Positions 15,616 to 21,869 of a DNA stretch of 27,777 nucleotides are shown here, one piece after another. Location of the stretch: positions 1 through 27,777 of IMG/VR virus record IMGVR_UViG_3300046007_005432; one strand, given 5' to 3'. Origin of the DNA: a virus. The notes below the pieces were generated by a model that saw only the letters and a list, made by a program, of their open reading frames with translations, did no database searches and had not been told where the DNA came from. The stretch's first letter is position 1. The number at the start of each line of letters is the position of its first letter. The position numbers and the translations under genes are program-made.

Positions 15616-15997
15616 GTTATTTGCCCGTATAAAGAACGTAAATACATGGGGTGCTACTACCCTACATGATTCATATTTACTTCACGCTACGGGGCGTATG
15701 TGAAGCGTGGCGAAGTGTTGGCGTGCCGTTGTGGTATAGCCGCAACGTAATATCAGGCATACACGCATTACACAACACAATATACACCATGTCAAGATAC
15801 TACACCATACAATTTGACAACATGCAAGTTATGTTGGCTAGTACTTCCACAGAAACATCACCCCCACCCCGACTTCAAATCCAAAAATCGGTAAATGAAT
15901 TTGATACACAGATTTATAGTTTCTACAATTAGTTGGATTTCAAATCGACGCGCGACTACGCTGCGAGAAATGACAACCAACTAGCCGTTTAAAAAAA
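15616..15997. other. Gene-poor intergenic region with hairpins
   Basis: About 380 nt between the convergent ends of the plus-strand operon and the chaperonin gene. Two good plus-strand hairpins are present: CTTCAC/GTGAAG with inner TAC/GTA (15680-15705), and CGTTGTGG/CCGCAACG (15727-15747, one G-U pair). Near the chaperonin end, TAGTTGG/CCAACTA pairs about 45 nt apart. An open frame at 15651-15932 (93 aa) has no leader, no conserved pattern and biased composition, so it is not called; a 47-residue sub-frame from 15789 is equally weak. Confidence 0.5.
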
Positions 15998-17455
15998 CTA
16001 AGCCTTCTCGTCTTCTACTTCTGCAATAAGTATGTCTGTGGTAAGTACCAACGACGCAACCGAACAGGCGTTTTCTAAACCAACCTTTACTGAATCAACG
16101 GGGTCATACACCCATTCAGGGATAGTCTTGGTACCGTTCTCCTTAATCTTTTCGTGCGGTGCCTTGAGAGCGTCTTTAAGAATCTCGAATTGGTCTGCGA
16201 TATTGTATAGAGCAAGTCCACCACCACGCACAACACCAGAACGTGCAGCCATTTTACATGCACACACAGCATCATCAATCTTCAACTTCAAGTAGGTACG
16301 CTCTTGGTGAGTCTTTGCTCCCACCTTAATTGTTGCAACCATGCCCTTCAATGAAGCGATGCGCTCTTCTTGTTGAGCCTTATCGTATTCTGACTTTGGC
16401 TTTACCGCCTTAATCTTTTTGATTTGCTCTGATACATCTGCTTTTGCACCAATAAATGTTGTGCGGTCATCAACAACTGAAAGAGAATCACACGTTCCAA
16501 GCGATGATAGAAGCACATCTTCAAGACGGTCTGTCTCTCGACGAATAAATGTTGCTCCCGTCTTAGCCGCAATATCTTCTGCGAGTTCCATTTGGTATGA
16601 CTCGTAGTATCTAACAGGCAGGATTACAAATCCTTGGTGAATCTTGTTGGCTACACAAGCGGCAATAATTGACGGGTCAAACTCAGGGGCAACAATAATG
16701 AGTGCCGACTCAGGCGTGGTATTCGCAACTTCTTGTGCAATCTTCTGAACCTGCGCAATCGCTGTAAGTTTGTGGCTTGTTACGATAATCTTTGGATTGT
16801 CTTGCTTGAATGTTCCGTCCTTCTTGTTGGCCATCAACGGTGTGTAGAGTCCAAGAGGAATCTCAATACCTTCTTTGTATTCAACCGTTATATCCTTCTG
16901 CTCTGCTTCCTCGACGTTTACTGAACCATCTGCACCGACCTTCTCGACAACATCGGCAACCAATTTTCCAAGTTCTTCGTTCTCCATTGATACACGACCA
17001 ATAGTAGCCAACTCACCCTTCTTCAAAGGACGTGCTGACTTATTCAACAGTTCCTCGACCTGTTCGCGCTCCTTCTCAATCTTGGTGCGAATCTCCAAGA
17101 CGTTGGGCTTCTTTGTGATTACCAATCCGTTATCTGCAATCAAGTCATTGACTGTGTTTGCAAGTTTCTGTGCGATGACAGCAGACGTTGTTGTTCCGTC
17201 TCCTGCACGGTCATTGGTCTTCTGGCACACTTCAATCATGGTCTTAGCACCAAGATTCTGTGCGTCGTCGGTTAGTTCGATTTGCTTTGCGATTGATACA
17301 CCGTCGTTTGTGATGGTCGGTGTACGGAATCTATCGCCGTAGATTGCATTCTTACCGTTGGGACCGAGTGTTCTACCGAGTGTGTCACCAACGAAATTAA
17401 TACCTGCCATTAATGCTGCGCGAGCTTCATTACCAACAAGAATCTTTTTCTTCAT
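15998..17455 (-). CDS. groEL: GroEL-type chaperonin, shortened
   Basis: 485 residues against about 548 for bacterial GroEL. The ATP site is present: LGPNGKNAIYG near 30, TNDGVSIA with D51, AGDGTTTSA with D86, IDDAV with D395, GGG at 411-413 and DP at 451. The apical domain (about 196-378) is near full length. Between the GGG motif and DP the protein is about 40 residues shorter than E. coli GroEL, losing the NAATEEY-type stem loop that contacts the nucleotide base. The C-terminal GGM tail is also absent. It should form a ring that folds phage proteins, possibly the capsid protein, as in other phages carrying GroEL. No GroES is visible in the window. Its own promoter precedes it and there is no Shine-Dalgarno. 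Confidence 0.93.
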   Translation of the reverse strand: MKKKILVGNEARAALMAGINFVGDTLGRTLGPNGKNAIYGDRFRTPTITNDGVSIAKQIELTDDAQNLGAKTMIEVCQKTNDRAGDGTTTSAVIAQKLANTVNDLIADNGLVITKKPNVLEIRTKIEKEREQVEELLNKSARPLKKGELATIGRVSMENEELGKLVADVVEKVGADGSVNVEEAEQKDITVEYKEGIEIPLGLYTPLMANKKDGTFKQDNPKIIVTSHKLTAIAQVQKIAQEVANTTPESALIIVAPEFDPSIIAACVANKIHQGFVILPVRYYESYQMELAEDIAAKTGATFIRRETDRLEDVLLSSLGTCDSLSVVDDRTTFIGAKADVSEQIKKIKAVKPKSEYDKAQQEERIASLKGMVATIKVGAKTHQERTYLKLKIDDAVCACKMAARSGVVRGGGLALYNIADQFEILKDALKAPHEKIKENGTKTIPEWVYDPVDSVKVGLENACSVASLVLTTDILIAEVEDEKA

Positions 17456-17462
17456 ATATTAA

Positions 17463-17503
17463 AAAAATACCACATAAGTGGCATTTCTTCAAGGTGTGGA
17501 TAA
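17463..17503 (-). promoter_or_regulatory. Chaperonin promoter or attenuator
   Basis: Minus strand: TTATCCACA (17503-17495), CC, TTGAAG, a 17-nt spacer, TATTTT, then 8 nt to the ATG at 17455. The spacer contains the dyad ATGCCAC-TTAT-GTGGTAT, directly followed by seven T. Read as DNA it is a promoter with an operator in the spacer giving a nearly leaderless message. Read as RNA it is a perfect short intrinsic terminator at the end of the upstream gene. Both may apply: upstream transcription stops here and a new start serves the chaperonin. Confidence 0.6.
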
Positions 17504-17504
17504 C

Positions 17505-17756
17505 TTACCACTTAACTTTGTTTGCCCAGTACGCGGCAGACATTTTACCCTTACTGATATTCTTTGCGTGTCGTGCTTTGAACGCCTGATTACGCTTTGA
17601 GCCGTCTGGCGAACCAGATACTCCTTGCTGACCGAAACGAATAAGACGCACACGGTCTCCTGCCTTTGCAAGAACCGCATGCGACTTCTTCGAGTTACTT
17701 GGTGTACGTTTTGGCTTGTTGTAGCCTGAGAATTTCTCTCCTCGGTATGTGACCAT
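17505..17756 (-). CDS. Small basic conserved phage protein
   Basis: 83 residues, strongly basic. The sequence opens MVTYRGEKFSGYNKPKRTPS and contains KKSHAVLAKAGDRVRLIRFG, then QGVSGSPDGSKRNQAFKARH and ends KMSAAYWANKVKW. I recognise this as a widely conserved small protein in phages of diverse hosts, usually near structural or replication genes, with no established function. The basic charge suggests nucleic-acid contact. A TATAAT lies 7 nt before the ATG, so this message may also be leaderless, although no good -35 is seen. Confidence 0.8.
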   Translation of the reverse strand: MVTYRGEKFSGYNKPKRTPSNSKKSHAVLAKAGDRVRLIRFGQQGVSGSPDGSKRNQAFKARHAKNISKGKMSAAYWANKVKW

Positions 17757-17772
17757 ACCTTCTATTATAGTC

Positions 17773-17955
17773 TTACTTTACGCAAGAGAGACCATTGCCG
17801 TTCGAGAGAACGTAACACGTTGCCTTAGTTGTCTTGTCCTCAAACTTCTCAACAGTTACCTTACCCTTTGTATAGAGTGCGGTTGAACCGTTTACATCTT
17901 GATAGACGAAGAGTCCTGCGATAACAATAAGTGCGAGTACGATTGCTGTTTTCAT
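17773..17955 (-). CDS. Small membrane-anchored protein
   Basis: 60 residues. The N-terminus MKTAIVLALIVIAGLFVYQD is a signal anchor or uncleaved signal peptide; no lipobox Cys is seen. The rest is a small exported domain with two cysteines (ATCYVLSNGNGLSCVK) that could form a disulphide. No family recognised with certainty; the TCYV...SCVK ending occurs in other small phage envelope proteins. It overlaps the previous gene by 4 nt. Confidence 0.7.
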   Translation of the reverse strand: MKTAIVLALIVIAGLFVYQDVNGSTALYTKGKVTVEKFEDKTTKATCYVLSNGNGLSCVK

Positions 17956-18188
17956 TTGATTTGATATTTAGTTTCTACGTTGTTGTAATATTCACTGACT
18001 AACTCCTGAGCAACTTCTCTGTCCATGATACTAGCAACTATTGACTCTGCGTCAACTTCTAGTGCTTTGAGGAGAGAGATTGCTCCTTCCATTGAGAGAA
18101 AGAACTTACCGCGGTACTCAAACAGAAACTCACTCGGTATCTGGAATCCAGCCTGACCAGTTTGGTCTGAAATGCTCACGATTTGCAT
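17952..18188 (-). CDS. Unknown small protein overlapping HNH gene
   Basis: 78 residues from the ATG at 18188 (MQIVSISDQTGQAGF). The frame is open to 18290, but the extra N-terminal residues are a basic shadow of the HNH gene, so the internal start is preferred. Contents: FLFEYRGKFFLSMEGAISLL and an acidic helix DAESIVASIMDREVAQELVS. No family recognised. Even with the shorter start it overlaps the 3' end of the nuclease gene by 59 nt, unusually long for this genome. Confidence 0.6.
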   Translation of the reverse strand: MQIVSISDQTGQAGFQIPSEFLFEYRGKFFLSMEGAISLLKALEVDAESIVASIMDREVAQELVSEYYNNVETKYQIK

Positions 18189-18543
18189 ATTGGGCTTGCA
18201 AGACCTTGAAGCATTCTTTCTTTTCTTTCTTCCCGTAGCTCGCAGGAGTGCGTGCTTGCTTTTCGAGAGCTTTGTATTCCTTAGTTCCAAGTTGTTTTAG
18301 TTTAAAGTCCCGATAATAACCTTGCTTGTTTCCTTCATGCCTGACGTGACAACCGTAGCACAGCGCGTCACAATTAGAGGGCGCAAAGCGTGTTGCTTTG
18401 TTACTTCTTCCCCAGAAGTGAGAGCATTGCAGTCCAGTTGTAGGTGGCGTATAGACGGTTCCACAGAATACGCATGTCCAGTTGTCTCTCTCTCGAATCA
18501 TCTTCGAGAACAATGCGTCTGCTTTGTCCGTCTTGATTCTCAT
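18130..18543 (-). CDS. HNH/NinG-like nuclease
   Basis: 137 residues. The zinc and catalytic motif is spread across CVFCGT, LQCSHFWGRSNKATRF and CDALCYGCHVRHEG, giving two CxxC-type pairs and the central His typical of HNH nucleases. The stretch QCSHF.GRSN..TRF..  N....C.GCN/H..  GN..  Y is characteristic of NinG-like recombination nucleases of lambdoid phages. It would cut branched or double-stranded DNA in phage recombination or packaging. The ATG directly abuts the stop of the upstream gene. Confidence 0.78.
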   Translation of the reverse strand: MRIKTDKADALFSKMIRERDNWTCVFCGTVYTPPTTGLQCSHFWGRSNKATRFAPSNCDALCYGCHVRHEGNKQGYYRDFKLKQLGTKEYKALEKQARTPASYGKKEKKECFKVLQAQYANREHFRPNWSGWIPDTE

Positions 18544-18846
18544 TTAGAATCCAGGCATCTCTGCGCTAGGTGGATAGTTGTCTACCTTTGGTGCTGGTGT
18601 CTCAAACACTGCTGCAACCTTAGCGAGGTCCGCGTCTTCGACAGGCTCCTCCACTGGCTTTGGACCGAGTTGCACCTTGTCCATATCAATGCGACCTGTG
18701 TACGACTTCTTGTTCGGGTCTTTTGAAAGCCACAATGCACCGATGTCGAGGAACTCACCGTCTTCTGTAATCTGGGACAATCGAAGGTCTGGGTGCGTTG
18801 GCTTCTCCTTCTTGTTGTTCTTTGCGAGGTAAATCTTAATTTCCAT
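18544..18846 (-). CDS. Unknown protein with proline-rich tail
   Basis: 100 residues. The first ~60 are beta-rich (MEIKIYLAKNNKKEKPTHPD, DIGALWLSKDPNKKSYTGRI) and resemble small OB-like or DUF736-type proteins in which 'iGA.W......Y.G.i' recurs. The last ~40 are acidic and Pro-rich (ETPAPKVDNYPPSAEMPGF), like the tail of an SSB. The position beside a recombination-like gene supports a DNA-metabolism role, but the family is not certain. Confidence 0.65.
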   Translation of the reverse strand: MEIKIYLAKNNKKEKPTHPDLRLSQITEDGEFLDIGALWLSKDPNKKSYTGRIDMDKVQLGPKPVEEPVEDADLAKVAAVFETPAPKVDNYPPSAEMPGF

Positions 18847-18850
18847 GTGT

Positions 18851-19270
18851 TTAGAATATATCGTTAATGTTTATGTCTTCTGTACCGTCAACCTTTGCTT
18901 TCTTCATTTCGTCTATTGAAGCGACTGAATCAATCACTCCAATACACATCATTCCGAGAGCGCGACCAACAGCAGAAGTCTCTGCGTTTTCGAGTGCGGC
19001 TTCCATGTTCGCACCCTTTGTACCCATTGTAGCCTGTGAATGACCGCAGAACTTCTGACCTTCTCCCGTGTCTATTGTTGCCTTAACAACGTAGGTTGCG
19101 TTTGTTCCTGGAAGTATCTGAACAACATCAGTTGTAATCGAACCCTTCGGATAATTCTCGTTAAAGAATCTGATGCGGTCTACTACCTGAACGTAGTTCT
19201 TTCCTTTTAGAACGATTGCCTTGTCCTTTAACTGTCTGTGTGATATGTCTTGCATATTAGTAAGGGTCAT
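18851..19270 (-). CDS. Putative Rad52/Erf-like annealing protein
   Basis: 139 residues. LKGKNYVQVVDRIRFFNENY followed by PKGSITTDVV, then a beta sheet and the helix EAALENAETSAVGRALGMM. The combination 'F...NYP.GSI.T...  G......  A.ENAETSA.GRALGM.GIG' is a pattern I associate with short phage single-strand-annealing or recombination-associated proteins. It would bind ssDNA during recombination-dependent replication. It is co-transcribed with a NinG/HNH-like nuclease and an SSB-tail-like protein, which fits. The family is tentative; a profile search would settle it. Confidence 0.6.
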   Translation of the reverse strand: MTLTNMQDISHRQLKDKAIVLKGKNYVQVVDRIRFFNENYPKGSITTDVVQILPGTNATYVVKATIDTGEGQKFCGHSQATMGTKGANMEAALENAETSAVGRALGMMCIGVIDSVASIDEMKKAKVDGTEDININDIF

Positions 19271-19490
19271 TATGGTCGTAATCTGATAAATCTACTCCTG
19301 GATACTGATTCTCTTTCACGTCTCCTTGTGTGATGAAAACATCGTCGTCTGGCTTGTAGTCAAATGCGTGGGAACCCATCGACTCTGCCATATGTGCGGC
19401 TTTCTTCATCTTAAACCAATCCTTTGTGCGTCGTGCTTTGCGTAGCATCGCAACAACCATGTAAGGACTAGGGACAAATGGCTTACGCAT
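19257..19490 (-). CDS. Unknown small protein
   Basis: 77 residues: a basic N-terminus (MVVAMLRKARRTKDWFKMKK) and an acidic, Asp/Tyr-rich C-terminus (PGVDLSDYDHNDPY). No family recognised. It overlaps the next gene by 14 nt and the preceding one by 8 nt, so it belongs to the same transcript. Confidence 0.65.
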   Translation of the reverse strand: MRKPFVPSPYMVVAMLRKARRTKDWFKMKKAAHMAESMGSHAFDYKPDDDVFITQGDVKENQYPGVDLSDYDHNDPY

Positions 19491-19791
19491 ACAACTTGTT
19501 AATGTAGTTTGGAAGATACTCTTTGTGTGATGGGTGGTCTACACCTTCGCCGTCTACAAAGTCTTCGTAACCTTCGATAACAACGTACTCATCGCCGCTC
19601 TCGTCGTACTGAATACTTGATTCAGACAACTTGCGTTCTGTTAGCCATTCCTTACGGCGGTTTGAGAGGTGTTCTGCTGTTTCTTCAGCCAACTTTTCTA
19701 CAATCTCACCGAAATCCTGACCTTGGTATTTATAAATTGACTCTCTGACTGTGGTCGTGTTGTTATCCATGACCTGAATTTTTACAAACAT
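19483..19791 (-). CDS. Unknown acidic protein behind structured leader
   Basis: 102 residues from the ATG at 19791 (MFVKIQVMDNNTTTVRESIY). An ATG further upstream at 19890 lies inside the 23-bp stem-loop leader and would encode an unlikely hydrophobic start, so it is rejected. The body is helical (DFGEIVEKLAEETAEHLSNR) with an acidic middle (DESGDEYVVIEGYEDFVDGE). No family recognised. The A-rich AAATAAAAAC lies just before the start. It is the first gene expressed from the promoter at 19951. Confidence 0.65.
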   Translation of the reverse strand: MFVKIQVMDNNTTTVRESIYKYQGQDFGEIVEKLAEETAEHLSNRRKEWLTERKLSESSIQYDESGDEYVVIEGYEDFVDGEGVDHPSHKEYLPNYINKLYA

Positions 19792-19814
19792 GTTTTTATT
19801 TGTTTTTTGTAATG

Positions 19815-19916
19815 GGCTATTGAACTGACAACCGAGTTCCGTGAGGAACAAATGGAGGAGGTAAGCTCCTCGGAAGACTGGGAAAAACAAAAAACCCAGT
19901 TGTCAATTCAATAACC
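19815..19916 (-). ncRNA. Structured 5' leader with 23-bp GU-containing stem
   Basis: On the minus strand the segment 19916-19894 pairs with 19837-19815 over 23 consecutive positions, four of them G-U. Those four become A-C mismatches on the other strand, so the structure belongs to minus-strand RNA. Inside are GAGGAG/CTCCTC (19855-19871) and TTCCG/CGGAA. A competing hairpin CTGGG/CCCAG (19878-19899) uses part of the long stem, allowing a two-state switch. The promoter at 19951-19924 predicts a start within a few bases of the 5' arm. The element ends 23 nt before the ATG at 19791. A regulatory leader or stability element is likely. Confidence 0.7.
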
Positions 19917-19923
19917 TACTATT

Positions 19924-19965
19924 AGTATAGACGTTCAGAATATGTCGTCAACCGAGTTATCCACA
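19924..19965 (-). promoter_or_regulatory. Promoter P3 with DnaA-box
   Basis: Minus strand: TGTGGATAACTC (box 19965-19957), GG, TTGACG (19951-19946), a 16-nt spacer, TATACT (19929-19924). The first 12 bases are identical to those ahead of P1 and P2. It overlaps the end of the 105-aa gene and drives the structured leader and the genes from 19791 leftward. Confidence 0.75.
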
Positions 19966-20252
19966 GGTTTCTTTGGTTTAACGACCCACCAAAACTTCTT
20001 ATAATTTCCGTTCTTTTTGCACTCGTTGTAAAGGTTCCAACACTCACTCACACTGTTCGCAAGAAACGGATTCTTGTTGATTAACACAGCAATCACTCTC
20101 GGATTCAACGGTTTCAATCCTGTCGATTTTCTCTCATTGTTTATACCTTCGACAAAGGCGTTTATAATTTCATCTCGTGCTGAACGTGCTACTTTCTTTT
20201 GGGACTTGTATCTATCTATCGCATCTCCGAATAAGTTATTTGTTTTTATCAT
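19935..20252 (-). CDS. Unknown basic protein next to tRNA half
   Basis: 105 residues, basic N-terminus and helical middle (KVARSARDEIINAFVEGINN), ending KFWWVVKPKKPVDNSVDDIF. No family recognised. Its ATG follows the 3' end of the interrupted tRNA by a single base, so its message probably has almost no leader after tRNA processing. Its last codons contain the -35 and upstream box of promoter P3. Confidence 0.7.
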   Translation of the reverse strand: MIKTNNLFGDAIDRYKSQKKVARSARDEIINAFVEGINNERKSTGLKPLNPRVIAVLINKNPFLANSVSECWNLYNECKKNGNYKKFWWVVKPKKPVDNSVDDIF

Positions 20253-20253
20253 G

Positions 20254-20287
20254 TTGCCTCGCTAGGATTCGAACCCCGATGACTATT
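20254..20287 (-). tRNA. 3' half of interrupted tRNA
   Basis: Minus strand: AATAG (possible 3' anticodon stem), TCAT variable loop, T arm CGGGG-TTCGAAT-CCTAG, acceptor strand CGAGGCA and discriminator A. The T loop TTCGAAT is canonical. No matching 5' half exists directly upstream, where the HNH gene lies; its stop codon TAG is part of AATAG. The acceptor pairs with TGCCTTG at 21030-21024 (seven pairs, one G-U), where a canonical D arm follows. The two pieces are therefore very likely halves of one tRNA separated by about 0.7 kb. Confidence 0.65.
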
Positions 20288-20882
20288 TTTGGTCTTTCTT
20301 CATTCTTGCTAGTAAAGTATTTCTACCTCTCCATGTATCTGTGATGCTATGACAATTTGGGCAGATAAGACGCATGTTGCTTGCTTTGTTGTTAAACGGA
20401 TTACCGTCTATATGGTCTAGTTCTAGTGATAGTTTTTTACCAAGCCAATCCTCGTTTTGACACATCGAACATTTGCAACCGTGTAATTCTTTTAGTTTAT
20501 TTTTGAAAAGTCTTCTTATGTGACATACGGCTCTTTTCCCATCAAAGTTATCTTCTAGTTCACTTAGACTCATTTGGACTGGAAGTTTTTTTGTTTTGAA
20601 AAGTCCTCTCTTTTTTGCGTTTGTGAGGGTTGCAGAACAGATACCGATTTCCTTTTTTATTTGGTTAAATGTCTTTCCTTGGTCTACCAGTTCTTGAACA
20701 CGAATCCAGTCAAGTTTGCTGTATATAGCAAATGGTCTGCTCTTTGGAAATTTATGGCCAATCTTTTTCGCGTGGTGAGATACTGTCGATTTTGCACAAT
20801 TAAATTCTCTTGTAATTTCAAGGAGGTTTTTTCCTTGTTTAATTCTTTCGATAATCTTCTCTTTAATGTTTCTCTTTTGCAT
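20283..20882 (-). CDS. HNH homing endonuclease with HTH domains
   Basis: 199 residues. The N-terminal half has two helix-turn-helix units: LLEITREFNCAKSTVSHHAK near 20-40 and TFNQIKKEIGICSATLTNAK near 70-90. The HNH nuclease is C-terminal: CKCSMCQNEDW, LELDHIDGNPFNNKASNMRL, then ICPNCHSITDTWRGRNT. The zinc cysteines (two CxxC) and catalytic LDHIDGN are intact. This is the usual layout of free-standing or intron-borne HNH homing enzymes, which cut intron-less or insert-less alleles. It sits inside a split tRNA, just after an intact tRNA-Gln; its stop codon is the boundary of the 3' tRNA half. Codon use appears richer in A/T than the neighbours, consistent with transfer. Confidence 0.88.
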   Translation of the reverse strand: MQKRNIKEKIIERIKQGKNLLEITREFNCAKSTVSHHAKKIGHKFPKSRPFAIYSKLDWIRVQELVDQGKTFNQIKKEIGICSATLTNAKKRGLFKTKKLPVQMSLSELEDNFDGKRAVCHIRRLFKNKLKELHGCKCSMCQNEDWLGKKLSLELDHIDGNPFNNKASNMRLICPNCHSITDTWRGRNTLLARMKKDQK

Positions 20883-20889
20883 ATATTTG

Positions 20890-20960
20890 TTCCATCGGCA
20901 CGAATCGGACGCGCATCTCTAAATCCAAAGTTTAGCGGGCTACCGTTACCCCACGATGGA
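20890..20960 (-). tRNA. tRNA-Gln (anticodon TTG)
   Basis: 71 nt: acceptor TCCATCG/CGATGGA (7 perfect pairs), D arm GGGT-AACGGTA-GCCC with A14, GG and A21, anticodon stem CTAAA/TTTAG around CTTTGGA (T33, anticodon TTG), variable AGAT, T arm GCGCG/CGTGC around TCCGATT, discriminator A. The T loop has C at position 55 where T is normal. The CCA end is not encoded (ACAAA follows). It lies 7 nt upstream of the HNH gene and inside the insert that separates the tRNA halves. Confidence 0.85.
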
Positions 20961-20993
20961 ATACCTATATTATATCGTACCTAGTTTATAGTT

Positions 20994-21030
20994 ACAACAT
21001 AATATAGTCCTGCCGTTAGACGACAAGGCA
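20994..21030 (-). tRNA. 5' half of interrupted tRNA
   Basis: Minus strand from 21030: acceptor strand TGCCTTG, TC, D arm GTCT-AACGGCA-GGAC, T, then ATATT as possible 5' anticodon stem and ATGTTGT as possible loop (T33, anticodon GTT, Asn, if this reading is right). No complementary 3' half follows; 33 nt later tRNA-Gln begins. The acceptor strand pairs with CGAGGCA at 20261-20255. The anticodon stem would have four pairs and one A-G mismatch with AATAG of the 3' half, so the anticodon assignment is weak. Confidence 0.6.
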
Positions 21031-21427
21031 ATACGTAGCTGCACGATTGTACTGGTAGGGAGCAACCCACGGCACATTTATCGGCAATAGAGTAATTATT
21101 TATTACTACTTGATTAAAGTGCAACTACGGTGGTTCAAACACCACAGGCGGGGTCGATACAGATGCAAATGATATTATCTCTCCATGAAATAATCCGTGC
21201 CTTATTGGGTATTACGACACCATCTCACGACCGACCGCCCCTGTGATGTTCGATTATCGTTTTCCCGATGTCGGCAAAACGTTGTTCATACACTTAGTCT
21301 GTGGGGCAACGAGAGGGATACATTATCACCACGCAATCCCGTTGTGGTTCGTCTGCTAGATTACTCGCACCGCCACAGATTAAATGTACGAACGTGTGCT
21401 ACCAACTAATAGTTTACCACCACTGTA
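21031..21427 (-). ncRNA. Structured non-coding region upstream of tRNAs
   Basis: About 400 nt without a credible gene. CAGGCGGGGTCG (21145-21156) and CGACCGCCCCTG (21232-21243) pair with two mismatches, and inside them AGATG (21161-21165) pairs with CATCT (21221-21225), forming a long rod. A perfect hairpin GTGGT/ACCAC (21130-21145) adjoins it. Further left-to-right are CCGATGTCGG, CGATTATCG, and ACCAC/GTGGT (21331-21352). A TACAGT at 21427-21422 preceded by TTATCCCCA suggests minus-strand transcription into the tRNAs. No match to tmRNA, RNase P or group I/II cores is recognised. Confidence 0.4.
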
Positions 21428-21480
21428 TTACTCGCCAATAGGTGCTATGGGGATAACTATTTCACGTGCTTCTTGTGCGT

Positions 21481-21711
21481 TCATTCTTCTTTTTTAGTGC
21501 TAGTAGTGCCTTGTGTGAGTGATGTGATGATGTCTTCCATGTACCTCTTTTTCAAGTGTAGTGCGCTGTTTGGAAACCAAGCATTCGGCATCTCATTTTC
21601 TATCTCCCCAACCACAATTTTCAAAACCTCATCTGCAATGTATTCAACAACTTCTTTCCTAGGGAAAAACCTATCCAATACTTCTATGATTTTGTCTCGT
21701 GGTGTTTTCAT
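21481..21711 (-). CDS. Unknown small protein
   Basis: 76 residues: MKTPRDKIIEVLDRFFPRKE, then an amphipathic helix VVEYIADEVLKIVVGEIENE and a basic, Thr-rich end (SLTQGTTSTKKEE). No family recognised. Its start shares a base with the stop of the upstream membrane-protein gene (TAATG), the last of a tightly coupled string of small genes. Confidence 0.7.
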   Translation of the reverse strand: MKTPRDKIIEVLDRFFPRKEVVEYIADEVLKIVVGEIENEMPNAWFPNSALHLKKRYMEDIITSLTQGTTSTKKEE

Positions 21712-21869
21712 TAGTAGTACATATCAGATACTTCGATAAAAATTACGACCATCAATCCATAGACGGCTGTAAATATTACCCATGATTCTTGTGGAAAGTG
21801 ATTCCACAAAAGGTATCCCCATGAAATGAGCGATGTTGCGAACAGTGCGCCTGATATTCTTAGTTTCAT
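21711..21869 (-). CDS. Small two-helix membrane protein
   Basis: 52 residues, too short for usual ORF cut-offs. Two hydrophobic segments: LFATSLISWGYLLW and WVIFTAVYGLMVVIFI, with a basic start (MKLRISG) and acidic end. Both boundaries are TAATG stop-start overlaps with neighbouring genes, strong evidence that it is translated. Function unknown; small membrane proteins in such phage regions often act in lysis control or exclusion. Confidence 0.65.
   Translation of the reverse strand: MKLRISGALFATSLISWGYLLWNHFPQESWVIFTAVYGLMVVIFIEVSDMYY

Noticed and set aside
15651-15932. 93-aa plus-strand open frame
   Set aside because: Overlaps hairpin-rich DNA after a terminator, no leader or promoter, odd composition and no recognisable motif.
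16875-17342. 155-aa plus-strand frame opposite the chaperonin
   Set aside because: Shadow of the groEL-like gene, Ser/Phe/Thr-rich as expected from reverse reading.
18189-18290. N-terminal extension of the 78-aa gene
   Set aside because: Basic shadow of the overlapping HNH/NinG-like gene; internal ATG gives a sensible protein.
20288-20993. Group I intron in the tRNA
   Set aside because: HNH ORF plus intact tRNA-Gln fill almost the whole insert; no P/Q/R/S core motifs recognised. Kept only as an alternative to test.
21197-21409. 70-aa plus-strand frame
   Set aside because: Lies across strong inverted repeats and has no leader, motif or coupling to neighbours.
21031-21427. tmRNA, RNase P RNA or additional intact tRNAs
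   Set aside because: No tmRNA ends, no RNase P consensus blocks, and no other T arm gave a five-pair stem.
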